A DNA stretch of 64,000 nt. It comes from Gadus chalcogrammus (taxonomy: Eukaryota > Chordata > Actinopteri > Gadiformes > Gadidae). The DNA lies in assembly GCF_026213295.1 (NCBI RefSeq), contig NC_079423.1, forward strand, positions 21,142,039 to 21,206,038, given 5' to 3'. Positions within the stretch are counted from its first letter, which is position 1. The number at the start of each line of letters is the position of its first letter. The notes under the pieces are model-generated. The model saw nothing but the letters and a program-made list of their open reading frames with translations, was not told the DNA's origin and searched no databases. Made by a program: the position numbers and the translations under genes. This document shows positions 11,762-23,428 of this stretch, in pieces.

Positions 11762-12440
11762 TTAAAGGAGCATTTCACCGGTGGAGGCATGAATATGTAT
11801 TGAAATTGGGTCCTATATGTAGTCGAATAATAAAATAAAATTCTAATTTGGTGCCGTCTTGACCGAGAAAAGGCAGAAAGTGACTTTTTGGCGCTTGTGG
11901 ATTGAAGACAACAACTCCCACCATGCACCACGACGCACAGCTTCGCTGGCCACTCCCGCTGATCTAGATCTCTGCCTATCGGACACCTCGCTGTTCCATC
12001 TACCAAGCTGATACCGCAAGACTGCTAGAAAATCATTTCACACAACATTTCTAGTGAAGATCCAGTACCTTCCGCCATTGTACTTCAGTTTTATCAACAG
12101 CCTCTGTTAGCTTAGCTTCAGACGCTGTGGATGTCAGTTTCTGCTGGTGACGTCCCACCCACTGGCACTGCTCTAATAGTTCTGTAGTGTCAGTGGGTCC
12201 CACCCCCTATAGGGGGGTGGGAATAGTGCTTGTAGTCTTATGAGAATCCTCCCCTCTTACACTTCCTATTTACTTCTATGCAAAAATTGTCATATTGCGT
12301 CATCGTGTGTTGGAGATTGATACGGATCTCTCCAGTCTCTCCAGAAAATGGGAAAAGGGAATGATGCACGACCATTCAAAAATATGAGTGGGTTTCTAAT
12401 GATACAAAGCTTAATGGAAATGGGTGAAGTTTCCCTTTAA
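11762..12440. mobile_element. TTAA-flanked non-autonomous DNA transposon (Kolobok- or piggyBac-type MITE)
   Basis: TTAA at 11762-11765 and TTAA at 12437-12440 flank a 671-bp segment. The ends are imperfect inverted repeats: AGGAGCATTTCACC on the left, and GGTGAAGTTTCCCT on the right. A TTAA duplication with AGG...CCT ends fits Kolobok better than piggyBac, which begins CCY. The interior has no open transposase. A palindrome (TCCCACCCCC TATA GGGGGGTGGGA) lies at about 12188-12213. The element sits at the broken end of a gag pseudogene. Confidence 0.6.
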
Positions 12441-12540
12441 ATTAGTTACAGAAAGAAAATATTGTTGCAAGTGGCCTAGCTGTAGGCATCGCCTTCACTC
12501 GGTTTTGCAAAGTTGTACATGTCTTAAAGATATTGATTTG

Positions 12541-12850
12541 GATGATGATGATGATGATGAAAACTTTATTTCAGACTCAAGTCCATAAATAGCACAAGTA
12601 CAATACAAATACAATACAAAAATATAAAAAGTCAGTTAATATGCAAACATTTCAGCCAGTGCACCCTCAGGCTGGAGGTATAGCGAGCACAGCTCAGAGT
12701 GGGATTTACAAGTACCACAATGATACCATTCCGAGATTCCTCCAAACGTTTCATAAATTTAAACATGATGGTTCCCACATTCTCATATATTCTCGTTTTT
12801 TACATTTCTCAGAGTGCAAATATGTTTTTGAATGACTTTCTGAAAATGGT
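12541..12850 (-). mobile_element. 3' end of a LINE, minus strand
   Basis: Reading leftward, the minus strand ends TGGACTTGAGTCTGAAATAAAG followed by TTTTCATCATCATC repeats at 12541-12585. This is the familiar 3' terminus of fish L2/Rex1-like LINEs, with a polyadenylation-like AATAAA and a short tandem tail. The body to the right is degenerate, and its 5' limit is a guess. Confidence 0.5.
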
Positions 12851-12868
12851 ATTTTAAGATGGGACATA

Positions 12869-13509
12869 TGTCACGCCACGCCTCTTTCACCCTCACAGCT
12901 GGGCTGCATCAGGTGATTAGTGGAGCCTTTAAGTTAGCTGAACACTATTCACCTGTTGCCAGATTGTCTTCGCTGTTTGGTTCATGCAAGTCTCTCCAGC
13001 AATTCGCCTGTCTCCTGTTCCCGGTTTCCCGATCCTGCCTGTTCCCGACTACGTTCCCCGCCTCGTCCTCCTGGATCCTTGTTCGCCTGTCTTCCGTCCC
13101 GGTTTCCCGATCCAGCCTGTCCCCGACTACGTTTCCCACCTCGTCCCTCTGGATCCTCGTTCGCCTGTCTTCTGTCCCGGCTTCCCGATCCTGCCTGTCC
13201 CCGACTACATTCCCCGCCTCGTCCCTCTGGATCCTCGTGCGCCTGTCTCCTGTCCCAGTTTCCCGATCCTGCCTGTCCCCGACTACGTTCTCCGCCCCGT
13301 CCCTGTTGTTTTGCTTGACGAAGTAAAAACTGAACATCATTGTATTTGCTTGTCTCTGAGTACTGCTTTTGGGTTCAAATCTGCCAGTCTCTTCAGTAGA
13401 GCGTGACAGTACAATCTGGCAACAGGTGAACATTGTTCAGCTAACTTAAAGGCTCCACTAATCACCTGATGCAGCCCAGCTGCGAGGGTGAAAGAGGCGT
13501 GGCGTGACA
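12869..13509. mobile_element. Element with ~100-bp terminal inverted repeats enclosing a tandem array
   Basis: The segment beginning TGTCACGCCACGCCTC at 12869 is the near-perfect inverse complement, over about 100 bp, of 13409-13509, which ends GAGGCGTGGCGTGACA. Between the arms sits a 78-bp tandem array. No transposase and no clear target-site duplication are visible (flanks GGGACATA and ACCTATGT). It could be a foldback or MITE-type DNA transposon. Confidence 0.65.
13008..13312. repeat. 78-bp tandem repeat, ~3.9 copies
   Basis: The landmark GGTTTCCCGATCC occurs at 13023, 13101, 13179 and 13257, exactly 78 bp (26 codons) apart. Because the period is a multiple of three and the units are C-rich, several frames stay open. 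I see no start context, splice signals or homology to suggest coding. Confidence 0.9.
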
Positions 13510-13689
13510 ACCTATGTAGTTATAATTTGTAAACCCATGTTGCAAATATAACAACCAAGAAAACATTTAAAATGTTGATGCATGATTGTGGACTATATGG
13601 AAATAGTACAATTCCAGCTCTTCTGGAAAAGATTTTGGTCGCTGTGTCATAATTCAGCTTAATTTTTAATATGTTATTGCTCAAGGCAC

Positions 13690-14080
13690 TCTCATTAACG
13701 AGAAAATGTCAAGCTGGCACTGCATGTTGAAAAGGTTGCTGACCCCTGCTATAGGGTCTATAGCATATAACCGCATTTTCTGATTACAGTTTAATGTAAC
13801 AGTAAACTGAACTCACCGCAACTGCAAATTAACCACACAGAGATTACCATGGCAACCGGTCAAACAACACGGCGTTCTGCGCACGCATCCGCCGTGTTGA
13901 TAAAAAAATAACCCCCATATTGAACGAAATTAAACTAAGCTAGAGTCCCGTTCACAGGCACCAGAATGAACGAGTTCACAGTAACGTTAATCAGGCAGTA
14001 ATATGTTCAGTTCACGTTCGCCCAAAATATGAACGTGTTCATGAACTATTGTTCAAAGAACACGTTCGGGCACAACACTG
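13690..14080. other. Ends of hAT-like non-autonomous elements
   Basis: GGTTGCTGACCCCTG at about 13734-13748 matches the right terminus of the hAT-type MITE described at 38299-38639. Another end-like motif, GAACACGTTCGGGCACAACACTG (about 14057-14079), closes a segment full of GTTCATGAAC-type palindromic motifs (13955-14075). Left termini are not identifiable. Confidence 0.4.
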
Positions 14081-14092
14081 GTTATTGCTGGT

Positions 14093-15075
14093 GTGAGAGA
14101 TACTAGGTTGTCTAAATGTAAACCGTGTATTATAGTAAGTAAGTCATTCTGTGAACAAGCTTTCTTAAAAGATCTTAATCTTTCTGACTGGACCAGGGTA
14201 AACTTGATCCCGGAGCCCGAGTTAGAATTGCAATATTTTAAATCATTATTTTTGGACATTATAAACAAGCATGCTCCTCTTAGGAAATATAAGATTAAAG
14301 GGCGTGATAATCCGTGGTTTTCAGAGCATGCAACAAAACAGCAGATGAGACGAGAGGATTACCCTTGGACTGGGAATAATGCCCCTTTCGATTTAGAAAG
14401 GGGCAAAAAACTTACATTAAAGTTGGGTTTTTATTATAGAAACAAATGCTGTTCCCCTTTTAGTTTGAGAAAAAGACTTATCCAAGCAACTTTTCTGTCA
14501 ATACTGGATTATGGTGATTTTATGCATGCATGCCAATCAGTCTTCTCTGAAAATGCTGAATTCAGTATACCATGCAGCACTAAGATTTGTAAAAAAATCT
14601 TTCTTTGCACAATCGTAGGTTGGAGCATTGGCTTATTTTTCTTTATAAGCCCACATTATTTGAACGGCCTTCTTACATATGTTCTCTCCTGACTCCTAAA
14701 GTCACCACCAGGAATTTTAATCTTCAATCATATTGGCAAATCATGTATGATATTCCCCGAACACGATGTGTCTTCGGTGAGAGTGCCTTTAAAGTTTTTG
14801 CACCCACATCCTGGTATAAACCAGGAGTCATCTAAAATTAGACTGAATTCCAATATTGAAACACTTTAAAACTAGGATAAAGGACTATTTGAGTACTAAA
14901 TGCTCATGTGCTAATATTGAACATTGCTGGTGATCATGTTGGGATGATGTTAAATTGCCAATTGTCTTATTCAGTTTCATGCTGTTTTTATGTATATTTT
15001 ATGTGGAACTATATGCTGCAGTCTTGGCCAGAACTCCCTTGTAAAAGAGATACTGAATATCAATGGGATTATAAC
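14093..15075 (+). mobile_element. Internally deleted LINE (L2-like), 3' half with tail
   Basis: An open frame at 14093-14692 first encodes a pre-palm LINE segment (KHAPLRKYKIKGRDNPWFSEH) and jumps directly to the post-palm segment (LRKRLIQATFLSILDYGDFMH). The reverse-transcriptase palm with its YxDD motif has therefore been deleted. A frame shift near 14600 leads into LICSLLTPKVTTRN-type sequence (about 14670-14820). The 3' end, CTTGGCCAGAACTCCCTTGTAAAAGAGATA (15026-15055), is the well-known tail of this fish LINE family. It is not expected to be functional. Confidence 0.75.
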
Positions 15076-15540
15076 ACCTAAAAGACATTTCTGATGTAGA
15101 AGCACCATATTCAAGTGAAACGTAAGGAGATCAAATTCAATGTACCATAACACTTAGGATATAGTATCTATATATTTCACATACACTTAAATAATGCCTA
15201 ACAACACTTTAAACACACTTGGAATATGTTCGAGGTGCTCTTGATATGCCAAATTAAGCGAAATAATAACACAAGTAGGCCTACTTCAATGCACTTCAAA
15301 TATTATCTAAATATTATCTAAATGCCTCAAATAGCTTAAAATAGTACGCTTAAAATATGGAGTTGGTATGATTTGTGTAAACTTCAATAACACTTAAACA
15401 ACACTTTAAACACCCTCGGAATATGTTGAAGATGCAGTAGATACGCCAAATTAAGTGAACTAATAACACAATTGAAATGTAGAAAGTGCATTGACATTTT
15501 AAATTGCAAGGCAACTATTATTGGTTAGTTGAAAAAAATA

Positions 15541-15800
15541 ATCATCATTGAGATCTCTTCCGGTGTCCTGGCCAAGACAGGCAGCAGAAGCCTACAGTCA
15601 CACATAGCATACACACAAAACACAAGAAAAATAAAACAACTGAAACCGTCCGCAGGGGGGAAGGAGGATATCAATATCGCAAGACATTTCGGGTGGCTCA
15701 AGGAGCACTGTAATATTACATTTGAGCAACAAAGTGTAGTCTTGTGGTGGACTCTAAATAATTCGCCATACTGGGTTATTGACGTTTTCGTTGTGTTATA
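15541..15800 (-). mobile_element. LINE 3' tail, minus strand
   Basis: The inverse complement of 15541-15590 reads CTGTCTTGGCCAGGACACCGGAAGAGATCTCAATG, a diverged copy of the LINE tail at 15026-15070 in opposite orientation. The body extends rightward for an uncertain distance. Confidence 0.5.
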
Positions 15801-15984
15801 GGGACACTGTCTCTTTAAGATTATGTCACTTGTGTGTTGATATGCCAGTCGGCGCAATGTTTGAATTTAACTGTTTTTATATGACAAAATTAACGACCTG
15901 TCGTTGCTTGCCGAGGTGAGAAATTGTCTCTTCCCTTCTTTTATCGCAATTTCTACAATCTATAGACAGAACGTATTACCTGGG

Positions 15985-16570
15985 AGAGTTTGTCGACGGC
16001 AGAGCCGTTATGTTTAAAAACATAACATCCATGGGCGAGAATCGCTGTGCTGTGTGAGCGTGCGTGTGTGTTCTTACCTGCGCGTCTGTCGGCGGTGGAG
16101 ATGTTATTTTTACAAACATAACGTCTTACCTGGGTGAGTGTCGCTGCGGTGTGTGCGCGTGCGTGTGTGTTCTTACCTGCACGTGTGTCGATGGTTGGCC
16201 GTATGCTTAAAAACATAACGTCTTACCTGGGCAAGTGTCGCTGCGGTGTGCGCGTGCGTGTGTGTTCTTACCTGCGCGTGTGTCGATGGCGGAGCCATTA
16301 TGTTGAAGGGCGAGTGTCGCTGCGGTGTGTGCGCGTGCATGTGTGTTCTAACCTGCGCTTGTGTCGATGGCGGAGCCGTTATGTTTAAAAAGATAACGTC
16401 TTACCTCGGCGAGTGTGTTGCTGCCTTTGTCTTGACGTGCGGTGAGTGCGCGTGCGTGTCTGTGTGCGCGCCTGTGTGTGTGCTTCCGTGTATGTGTCGC
16501 TGCCTTTGTCTTGACGTGCGGTGTGTGCGGATGTGTGTGTGTGTATGTGTGTGTGTGTGCGGTGTGTCTG
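15985..16570. repeat. ~97-bp minisatellite, 4-5 degenerate copies
   Basis: The landmark TTCTTACCTGCGCGTGTGTCGATGG recurs at 16071, 16170, 16265 and 16346 (spacings 99, 95 and 81). Each unit also carries a TTTAAAAACATAACGTCTTACC block and a GTGTGCGCGTGCGTGTGTG block. A shorter partial repeat containing CTTGACGTGCGGTG follows at 16432 and 16511. Confidence 0.85.
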
Positions 16571-17168
16571 CGTGCTTGCGGTGTATATATGCGTTCGCGC
16601 CTGCTATGCGTGTGTGTGTGTGAGCTGCAGGCTGCTTGGCACATGCGTGCATGAGTAACTTGAGTAACTGGTGCGACTGGCACTATTCTAGTAGTAAGAT
16701 AAGGGACTGTGAAGGGTCTATATGTGCATACCACTAGATATTCCTAGCATAAATCAGGAAATGAAATGACAGTGTATGTCTCTGAGACACTGTCTGCCGT
16801 CTGTCCTTGACGTTTATGTGTTTCCAACGGTTTAGCGGTTATCTGTGTGGCCCAGCCTGACTGTGGTTAGGCTTCCGGCAACGGACGGGCCAGGTCCAAG
16901 CGAATTGTACTGTCTAGGCGGCCGCTTACGTCCCGTTGGCCAGTTTCCTTCCTCTTCATAATGCCACTGTGTCTCCTTATATCTCTTCTGTTTCCACACT
17001 TTGGAAATGATTAAGAGGAAAAAGGAAGGTTAAGCATTGAGGGAAGTGACAGGACTGTTTGAGCATTCAGCTGTAGAATATCCCCCAGCATGCCCTGCAG
17101 CATCTCCTGCCAAGAAAAACAGCATAGGCTTTAGACCTGGAGAGCCCATATCCTGCCGCCCTACAAGC
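16571..17168. other. No gene seen
   Basis: Mixed-composition sequence without a recognised domain, RNA gene or paired repeat. Confidence 0.5.
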
Positions 17169-17170
17169 CA

Positions 17171-18691
<1,521 letters not shown>

Positions 18692-18694
18692 TAA

Positions 18695-19163
18695 CCCTGC
18701 GTTCACACCAAAAGATGCATTTGCTGCCCGAACGCGTTGACGCCTGAGTTTTGCGGCGCGTCAAATCAAGTTTTGCGGCGCGTCAAATGTTTTGCGGCGC
18801 GTCAAAACTTTTGCGGCGCGTCAAATGCTGCTCGAGTTGAAATATTTCAACTTTTGACGCGCCGCAAAAGTTTTGAAGCGCCGCAAAACATTTGACGCGC
18901 CGCAAAACTTGATTTGACGCGCCGCAAAACTCGGTGTGAAAATGTGCGCAAAATACGTGAACGCGCCCTTCGCCCGTGCCCGACAGCGGGCACGGGCATG
19001 CCGCGCCGCAAATCAGATTTTGACGCGCCGCAAATCAAGTTTTGCTGCCTGTTTTCTCGGCAGCAAATGCTGCGGCAGCAAAGCAGCAACGCGTCTCTAC
19101 ATTCACTTTGAATGGGATCACGACGCGCGTCAACTTTTTGCATCTTTTGGTGTGAACGCAGGG
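18695..19163. mobile_element. 469-bp MITE with TAA target duplication and internal inverted arrays
   Basis: The ends are inverse complements over about 25 bp: the left begins CCCTGCGTTCACACCAAAAG, the right ends CTTTTGGTGTGAACGCAGGG. TAA flanks both sides (18692-18694 and 19164-19166), the 3-bp TWA duplication of PIF/Harbinger and ISL2EU-type transposons. The interior holds four direct copies of a TTTTGCGGCGCGTCAAA-like motif (18750-18826) followed by inverse copies (18853-18935 and 19004-19040), so the single strand can fold into a long hairpin. No transposase is encoded. Confidence 0.85.
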
Positions 19164-19427
19164 TAAGGACATTCCTTTAGTCGAAACTGACAACCATTGT
19201 TCACTATGTAGAGTGAAGCTTGTTCAAAAGCGGTACCGGCCCACCGCATGCAAGAGGACAAGGGATGGAACATTCAACAGGCCTGTTTGGTCCAGCGGAT
19301 ACAATGGCCAAAGCCCTCAAGATTCAAATGAAATCAGCTTAATTCATGGGATTGACATTGACAACCTTTATACGTGTACGGATAGACAGCACAAAAAAAC
19401 GATAGTCTGTGTGTTTGTTAGTGTTTG

Positions 19428-19431
<4 letters not shown>

Positions 19432-19521
<90 letters not shown>
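19432..19521. repeat. (GT)n microsatellite
   Basis: A pure 90-bp GT tract, with a short (CA)n in opposite phase at 19575-19600. Confidence 0.95.
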
Positions 19522-19522
<1 letters not shown>

Positions 19523-20203
19523 CAGAGAGGGGCTTCAGACAGTGGTACCCAGTGGCCTATATCTGGATGTTGCAACACACACACACACACACACACACTC
19601 TCCCACACACCCTCAGGGAAGATGGGCAAGGGTAGGGTTAAAACAGTAGAGAGCAGCGTGGTGTGAAGCCTATCAAGGGGGCATGGACAGAGGAAGTCTA
19701 GCCTTGATCTACTTAACACCCACAGGGAGAAAAGAGAACGCAGGGCCAAAAGCTCCACATTGATACCCCCCACAAAAGTGCTGAGTGTGTTACTTTCCTC
19801 TGATCCCAGCTCTCCCCACGGTCACATCTCCTTCCTGTTGTCACAGAGAAAATAAGAACAGGATCCCCAACTCCCTGGCTGGACTATCACTGTCCACATC
19901 CCCCGCTCGTCTCTCTCACTCCTGCCAAGCCCAGCTTGAAAGAGTCAGAAACCAAACTCTTCAAGACTCAATGAAACACCTTTCACCGCCCCCCCCAGTT
20001 ACAAAGCTCTCCTCCGGCCCCAAATCAAACAGTTCTCCCCTAGTCCTCAGTCACACAGCTATCCTTCGGCACCCAGTTACACAGCTTTCCCTTTGCCCCC
20101 TACTGTAACCAGAGCCCTATGTGTAGAAGATGGGGAAATTATCAAGAAGCTTGGACACTTTCCCTGGGTCACATGCTTTGTTTTGAGGCTGTTGTTGCAC
20201 CAT
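19522..20203. other. No gene seen
   Basis: C-rich sequence with loose repeats of CAGTTACACAGCT/CAGTCACACAGCT (20000-20090). No conserved coding signal. Confidence 0.45.
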
Positions 20204-20206
20204 GTA

Positions 20207-20209
<3 letters not shown>

Positions 20210-20250
<41 letters not shown>

Positions 20251-20260
20251 CGTGCGTGTG
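20210..20260. repeat. (TG)n microsatellite
   Basis: A TG tract ending in GTGCGTGCGTGCGTG. Confidence 0.95.
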
Positions 20261-20530
20261 TTAAGAGACACGTATTGCCATTTTCTTGGAAACATCTTAG
20301 GATTCCTTATTCTCATCTACCCCTGTACCAGCACTAGCCCTCTGTGGTTATTAAATTGATAAGAATCGATTTATCGTAATTTATAATTTAAAAAGCCACC
20401 AGGTTTCTAAGGCCAAACTACGAACATACTACCAACAAAAATCTGTAATTTCCACAAAATATGATGACATCTGAGGTTGTACATCAGTGCGTCTGCATCC
20501 AAGCCACTGAACTGATTCCTTGAGCTCCTT

Positions 20531-21209
20531 CAGGGCCTTGCGAGTGCGAGACAAGACGAGACACGATATTCGGTTCACGAGAACGAGACGAGACGAGATT
20601 TTAAGAAAACTACAATGACAAAATATATGACTGGACGAACAGACTTTTATTTAACCGAATTGCACATGCATTTTAAAATGTTTTATTATAACTCTTAACA
20701 TTCATGAAATTGAAACTAAAACTAAAATTTATAAAAGTTGAAGTAAAATAAAATTAAATAATTCTCTTTTTTTTCAAGTGCAAACAATATTATGTGCAAA
20801 ACCAAATCAAAGTTCTACTCCATCAATACAGATAGTCCGACCAAGTATGTCACTGACAACTTGGTATTGTCCGTGTCTTATCAGTCACTCTACTGCCATT
20901 CATCATTTCCGCCGGGTACCCAAAATGCTGCCAAACAAATCATTTAAAAGTGGCGCGGGCATCTTCCACGGTAATACGGGTATTTTCCGACGTCATTCTG
21001 GCTGCCTATGGCTGCTTCCCCCGCTTCCCCTCCTTCTCCTCCTCCTCTTCTTCTTTTCCTTCGTTAGGTTCTGGCAGCCTTGACGTAGCAAAGGCGCATT
21101 ACTGCCCCTACAGGCCACAAATAAAAGTTTGGATAGCTCACAAATCTCGCGAGACCGATTTTTAACGCGACGGGTAATATCGTCGAGTGTAATCTCGTCA
21201 CACCCCTAG
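20531..21209. mobile_element. Non-autonomous hAT-like element
   Basis: The left end starts CAGGGCCTTGCGAGTGCGAG, and the right end is CTCGTCACACCCCTAG, whose complement reads CTAGGGGTGTGACGAG. Subterminal GACGAGACGAG and CGATATT motifs occur near both ends in inverted orientation. This is the usual architecture of fish hAT derivatives. The inverted repeats are diverged and no 8-bp duplication is obvious. No transposase is seen. Confidence 0.45.
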
Positions 21210-21480
21210 GAGGCATACTTCTTTTCCGCCAGGAAACCCTGCTGGATTCTTTCTTGTTTATTTTTTCAAAGTGCTAGACTTATATTATATTGTTGGAGAT
21301 GTGTATTGAGTTGCTTAAAGTAGCAGTGGGCTACTTTATTCAAAGTGGGCACCGGCCGTATCTTCTGAAGGGAAGGTTCTCATTTTCAAGCGCATGTTTG
21401 ATTCTCTGCTGATATTTATGGCAGCGGAAACTCTAGAATCAGCATCTTTTCATGAGATTCATGTCAGGATGCTGATGACT

Positions 21481-21840
21481 ATATTAGCCTTCTGGAGCCA
21501 TGGCGAACAGGCAGGCCTTCCAGTTGTAAAGTAGTTCCTCGGCTACAAGAGCCTTTTCTGTTTCCTGTATTCTCATCTGTGCAAGGACTTCTGCGGCTCC
21601 TGCAACTTTGTGAGGATCTCGGTCTTCTCCTCCTGACTGGCATTTCTCATCCTTCCTTGTGAGTGGGCTTTCCACTGGTTCTGCTAGATCTAGGTGCAAG
21701 GTTGGCTTGAGGTCTTGGATCAGCTGCTGCAGGTGCTGAATCTTGTGGAGGCCTAGCGGAGCCCAGATGCAGTTGGTGTCGGATATGGCTTGGGTCAGCT
21801 GTAGCAGCTCTGCTTCCAGATACCAGATACTAACCTGGCC
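21481..21840 (-). CDS. Putative terminal exon of an unidentified coiled-coil-like protein
   Basis: On the minus strand an open frame reads YLEAELLQLTQAISDTNCIW, continues through IQHLQQLIQDLKPTLHLDL and AEVLAQMRIQETEKALVAEEL, and ends NWKACLFAMAPEG followed by a stop (TAA) at about 21481-21483. Composition is rich in Leu, Glu, Gln and Ala with heptad-like spacing, unlike the random frames nearby. I do not recognise the family. A possible acceptor (CAG) lies near 21840-21870 within a 12-bp inverted repeat. It could equally be part of an old pseudogene. It lies downstream, in the same orientation, of the candidate exon at 22000-22215 and of the 33-bp repeat array, which may be parts of the same locus. 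Confidence 0.3.
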
Positions 21841-21999
21841 CTGACTAGGGCCTAACCTGGCCCTAGTCAGACTGATAGAAAATAAAGATTACAATGTCTT
21901 AGAGCTGATTATGCACATTTAAATGTATTAAAAATATTAATATCAAACTACTACTACTACTAAGAAGAAAAATAAAAAACTCAAGCGTCATGGAAACAG

Positions 22000-22215
22000 T
22001 TCCAAACATGTTGGAGATGATTTCACAAGAATTGGCCTATATAAAGCGGCGCATTTGGAGCAGTCTTGCTCATCCAGTAGGAGCACCACCCTAGTGACGA
22101 GCAGACGCTGGCTGATGGTGGAGACCAGCTCCTCCTGGCACTGCTGAAGATGAATGACGCACATCCTGGTGACGTGTTTCTGCAGCTCCCACGACACACT
22201 CACCAGGGTACACCA
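22000..22215 (-). CDS. Putative internal exon of the same unidentified locus
   Basis: The minus strand reads VSVSWELQKHVTRMCVIHLQQCQEELV, then STISQRLLVTRVVLLLDEQDCSKC, without a stop. The amphipathic pattern and Gln/Leu richness resemble the 33-bp repeat array upstream in the same orientation, whose best frame reads CVIQLEDMAQH. I see no family match. The link between the segments is inference, and stops in the array argue that the locus may be a pseudogene. Confidence 0.25.
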
Positions 22216-22244
22216 GGTAAGATGATTGAAAGGAGTGAAAGACT

Positions 22245-22245
<1 letters not shown>

Positions 22246-22322
<77 letters not shown>

Positions 22323-22350
22323 CACGCACGCGCGTGCGTGCGTGCGTGTT
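22246..22350. repeat. (TG)n microsatellite ending in (GCGT)n
   Basis: A 73-bp pure TG tract (22246-22318) followed by an alternating purine-pyrimidine segment GCGTGCACGCACGCGCGTGCGTGC to about 22348. Confidence 0.95.
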
Positions 22351-22764
22351 TGGGTTATTGATACTGTTGGTCAAGGTAATCTTTCATGGTTTGTTTCATC
22401 ATAGATACATGTATGTTCAAGAAGGTGTAAATGTAAACATTTTGTTAAACTACAGTCAAAATACAAACCAGGCACTGCATTTACAATGTTAATCTCTGGT
22501 AGTGTAAACCCGACATTCAGTTGATGTCACAATGCCTGTTATCTCAGAGACTTGAGATTTGCCAGAAGGCTTCAGTTAGGGAGGGTGTCTGGTTTGGTCT
22601 ACTGCAGACACAACACACTTGCAAAAAATAGATAGAGGGATTGAAAAATAGGTTTATTCATTGATTAATTTTCCTTTTTTGTGATTGTTTTTTTCAAAGG
22701 ATGGTAGGGGGTCACCTTATGTTGAGCCATTTTCTGCACCCTGCTTGAGACAGAGGACCCCATT

Positions 22765-23340
22765 CAGCTGTGTGATGCAGTGTTGGGCCATGTCCTCCAG
22801 CTGGATCACGCAGTGTTGGGCCATGTCCTCCAGCTGGATCACGCAGTGTTGGACCAGGTCCTCCAGCTGTAAGACGCAGTGTTGTGCAATGTCCTCCAGC
22901 TGGGTGATGCAGTGTTGGGCCAGGTTCGCCAGCTATGTGACGCAGTGTTGGACCATGTCCTACAACTGTAGGACGCTGTATTTGGCCAAATCCTACAGCG
23001 GTTTGATGCAGATATGTGACGCAATGTTGGGCCTTGTCCTCAAGCTGTGTGAGTCAGTGTTTGTGTGACAGTGTCCTCCACCTGTGGGATGCAGTGTTGG
23101 GCCATGTCCTCCAGCTGTACGACACAGTGCTAGCCCTTGTCAACCAGCTAAGTGATGGAGTGTTAGGCCATGACATCCAGCTGTTAGACGCAGTGTTCGG
23201 TAATGTCCTCCAGCTGGGTGACCCAGTGTTGGGCCAGGTTTGCCAGCTGTTAGACGCAGTGTAACAGCTGTCCTCCAGCTGGGTGTCGCAATGTTGGGTC
23301 ATGTACTCCAGTTGTGTGACGCAGTGTTTGGCCATGTCCA
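22765..23340. repeat. 33-bp minisatellite, left block
   Basis: About 17 degenerate copies of a 33-bp unit containing CAGTGTTGGGCCATGTCCTCCAGCTG. The first copies (22771-22900) are nearly identical and later ones diverge. In one minus-strand frame each unit encodes the 11-residue string CVIQLEDMAQH, but stops and phase changes accumulate to the right. The array resumes at 25563 after a transposon insertion. Confidence 0.9.
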
Positions 23341-23428
23341 TGGTTATCCAATTATGGATCTTAAAAATCCATAGTTCGGACTAACCCAATAATTAGGATT
23401 TCTCGAGTGTCATGTAAACGTACTGACT
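23341..23428. other. Spacer with inverted repeat next to the transposon
   Basis: The 88 bp between the minisatellite and the Harbinger-type end contain the inverted pair ATGGATCTT/AAAAATCCAT and resemble the terminus of a further MITE. Confidence 0.3.

Noticed and set aside
12859..13433. Several overlapping 120-160-codon frames
   Set aside because: The 78-bp period is divisible by three, so frames stay open passively. Different frames are equally open and the segment lies inside an inverted-repeat element.
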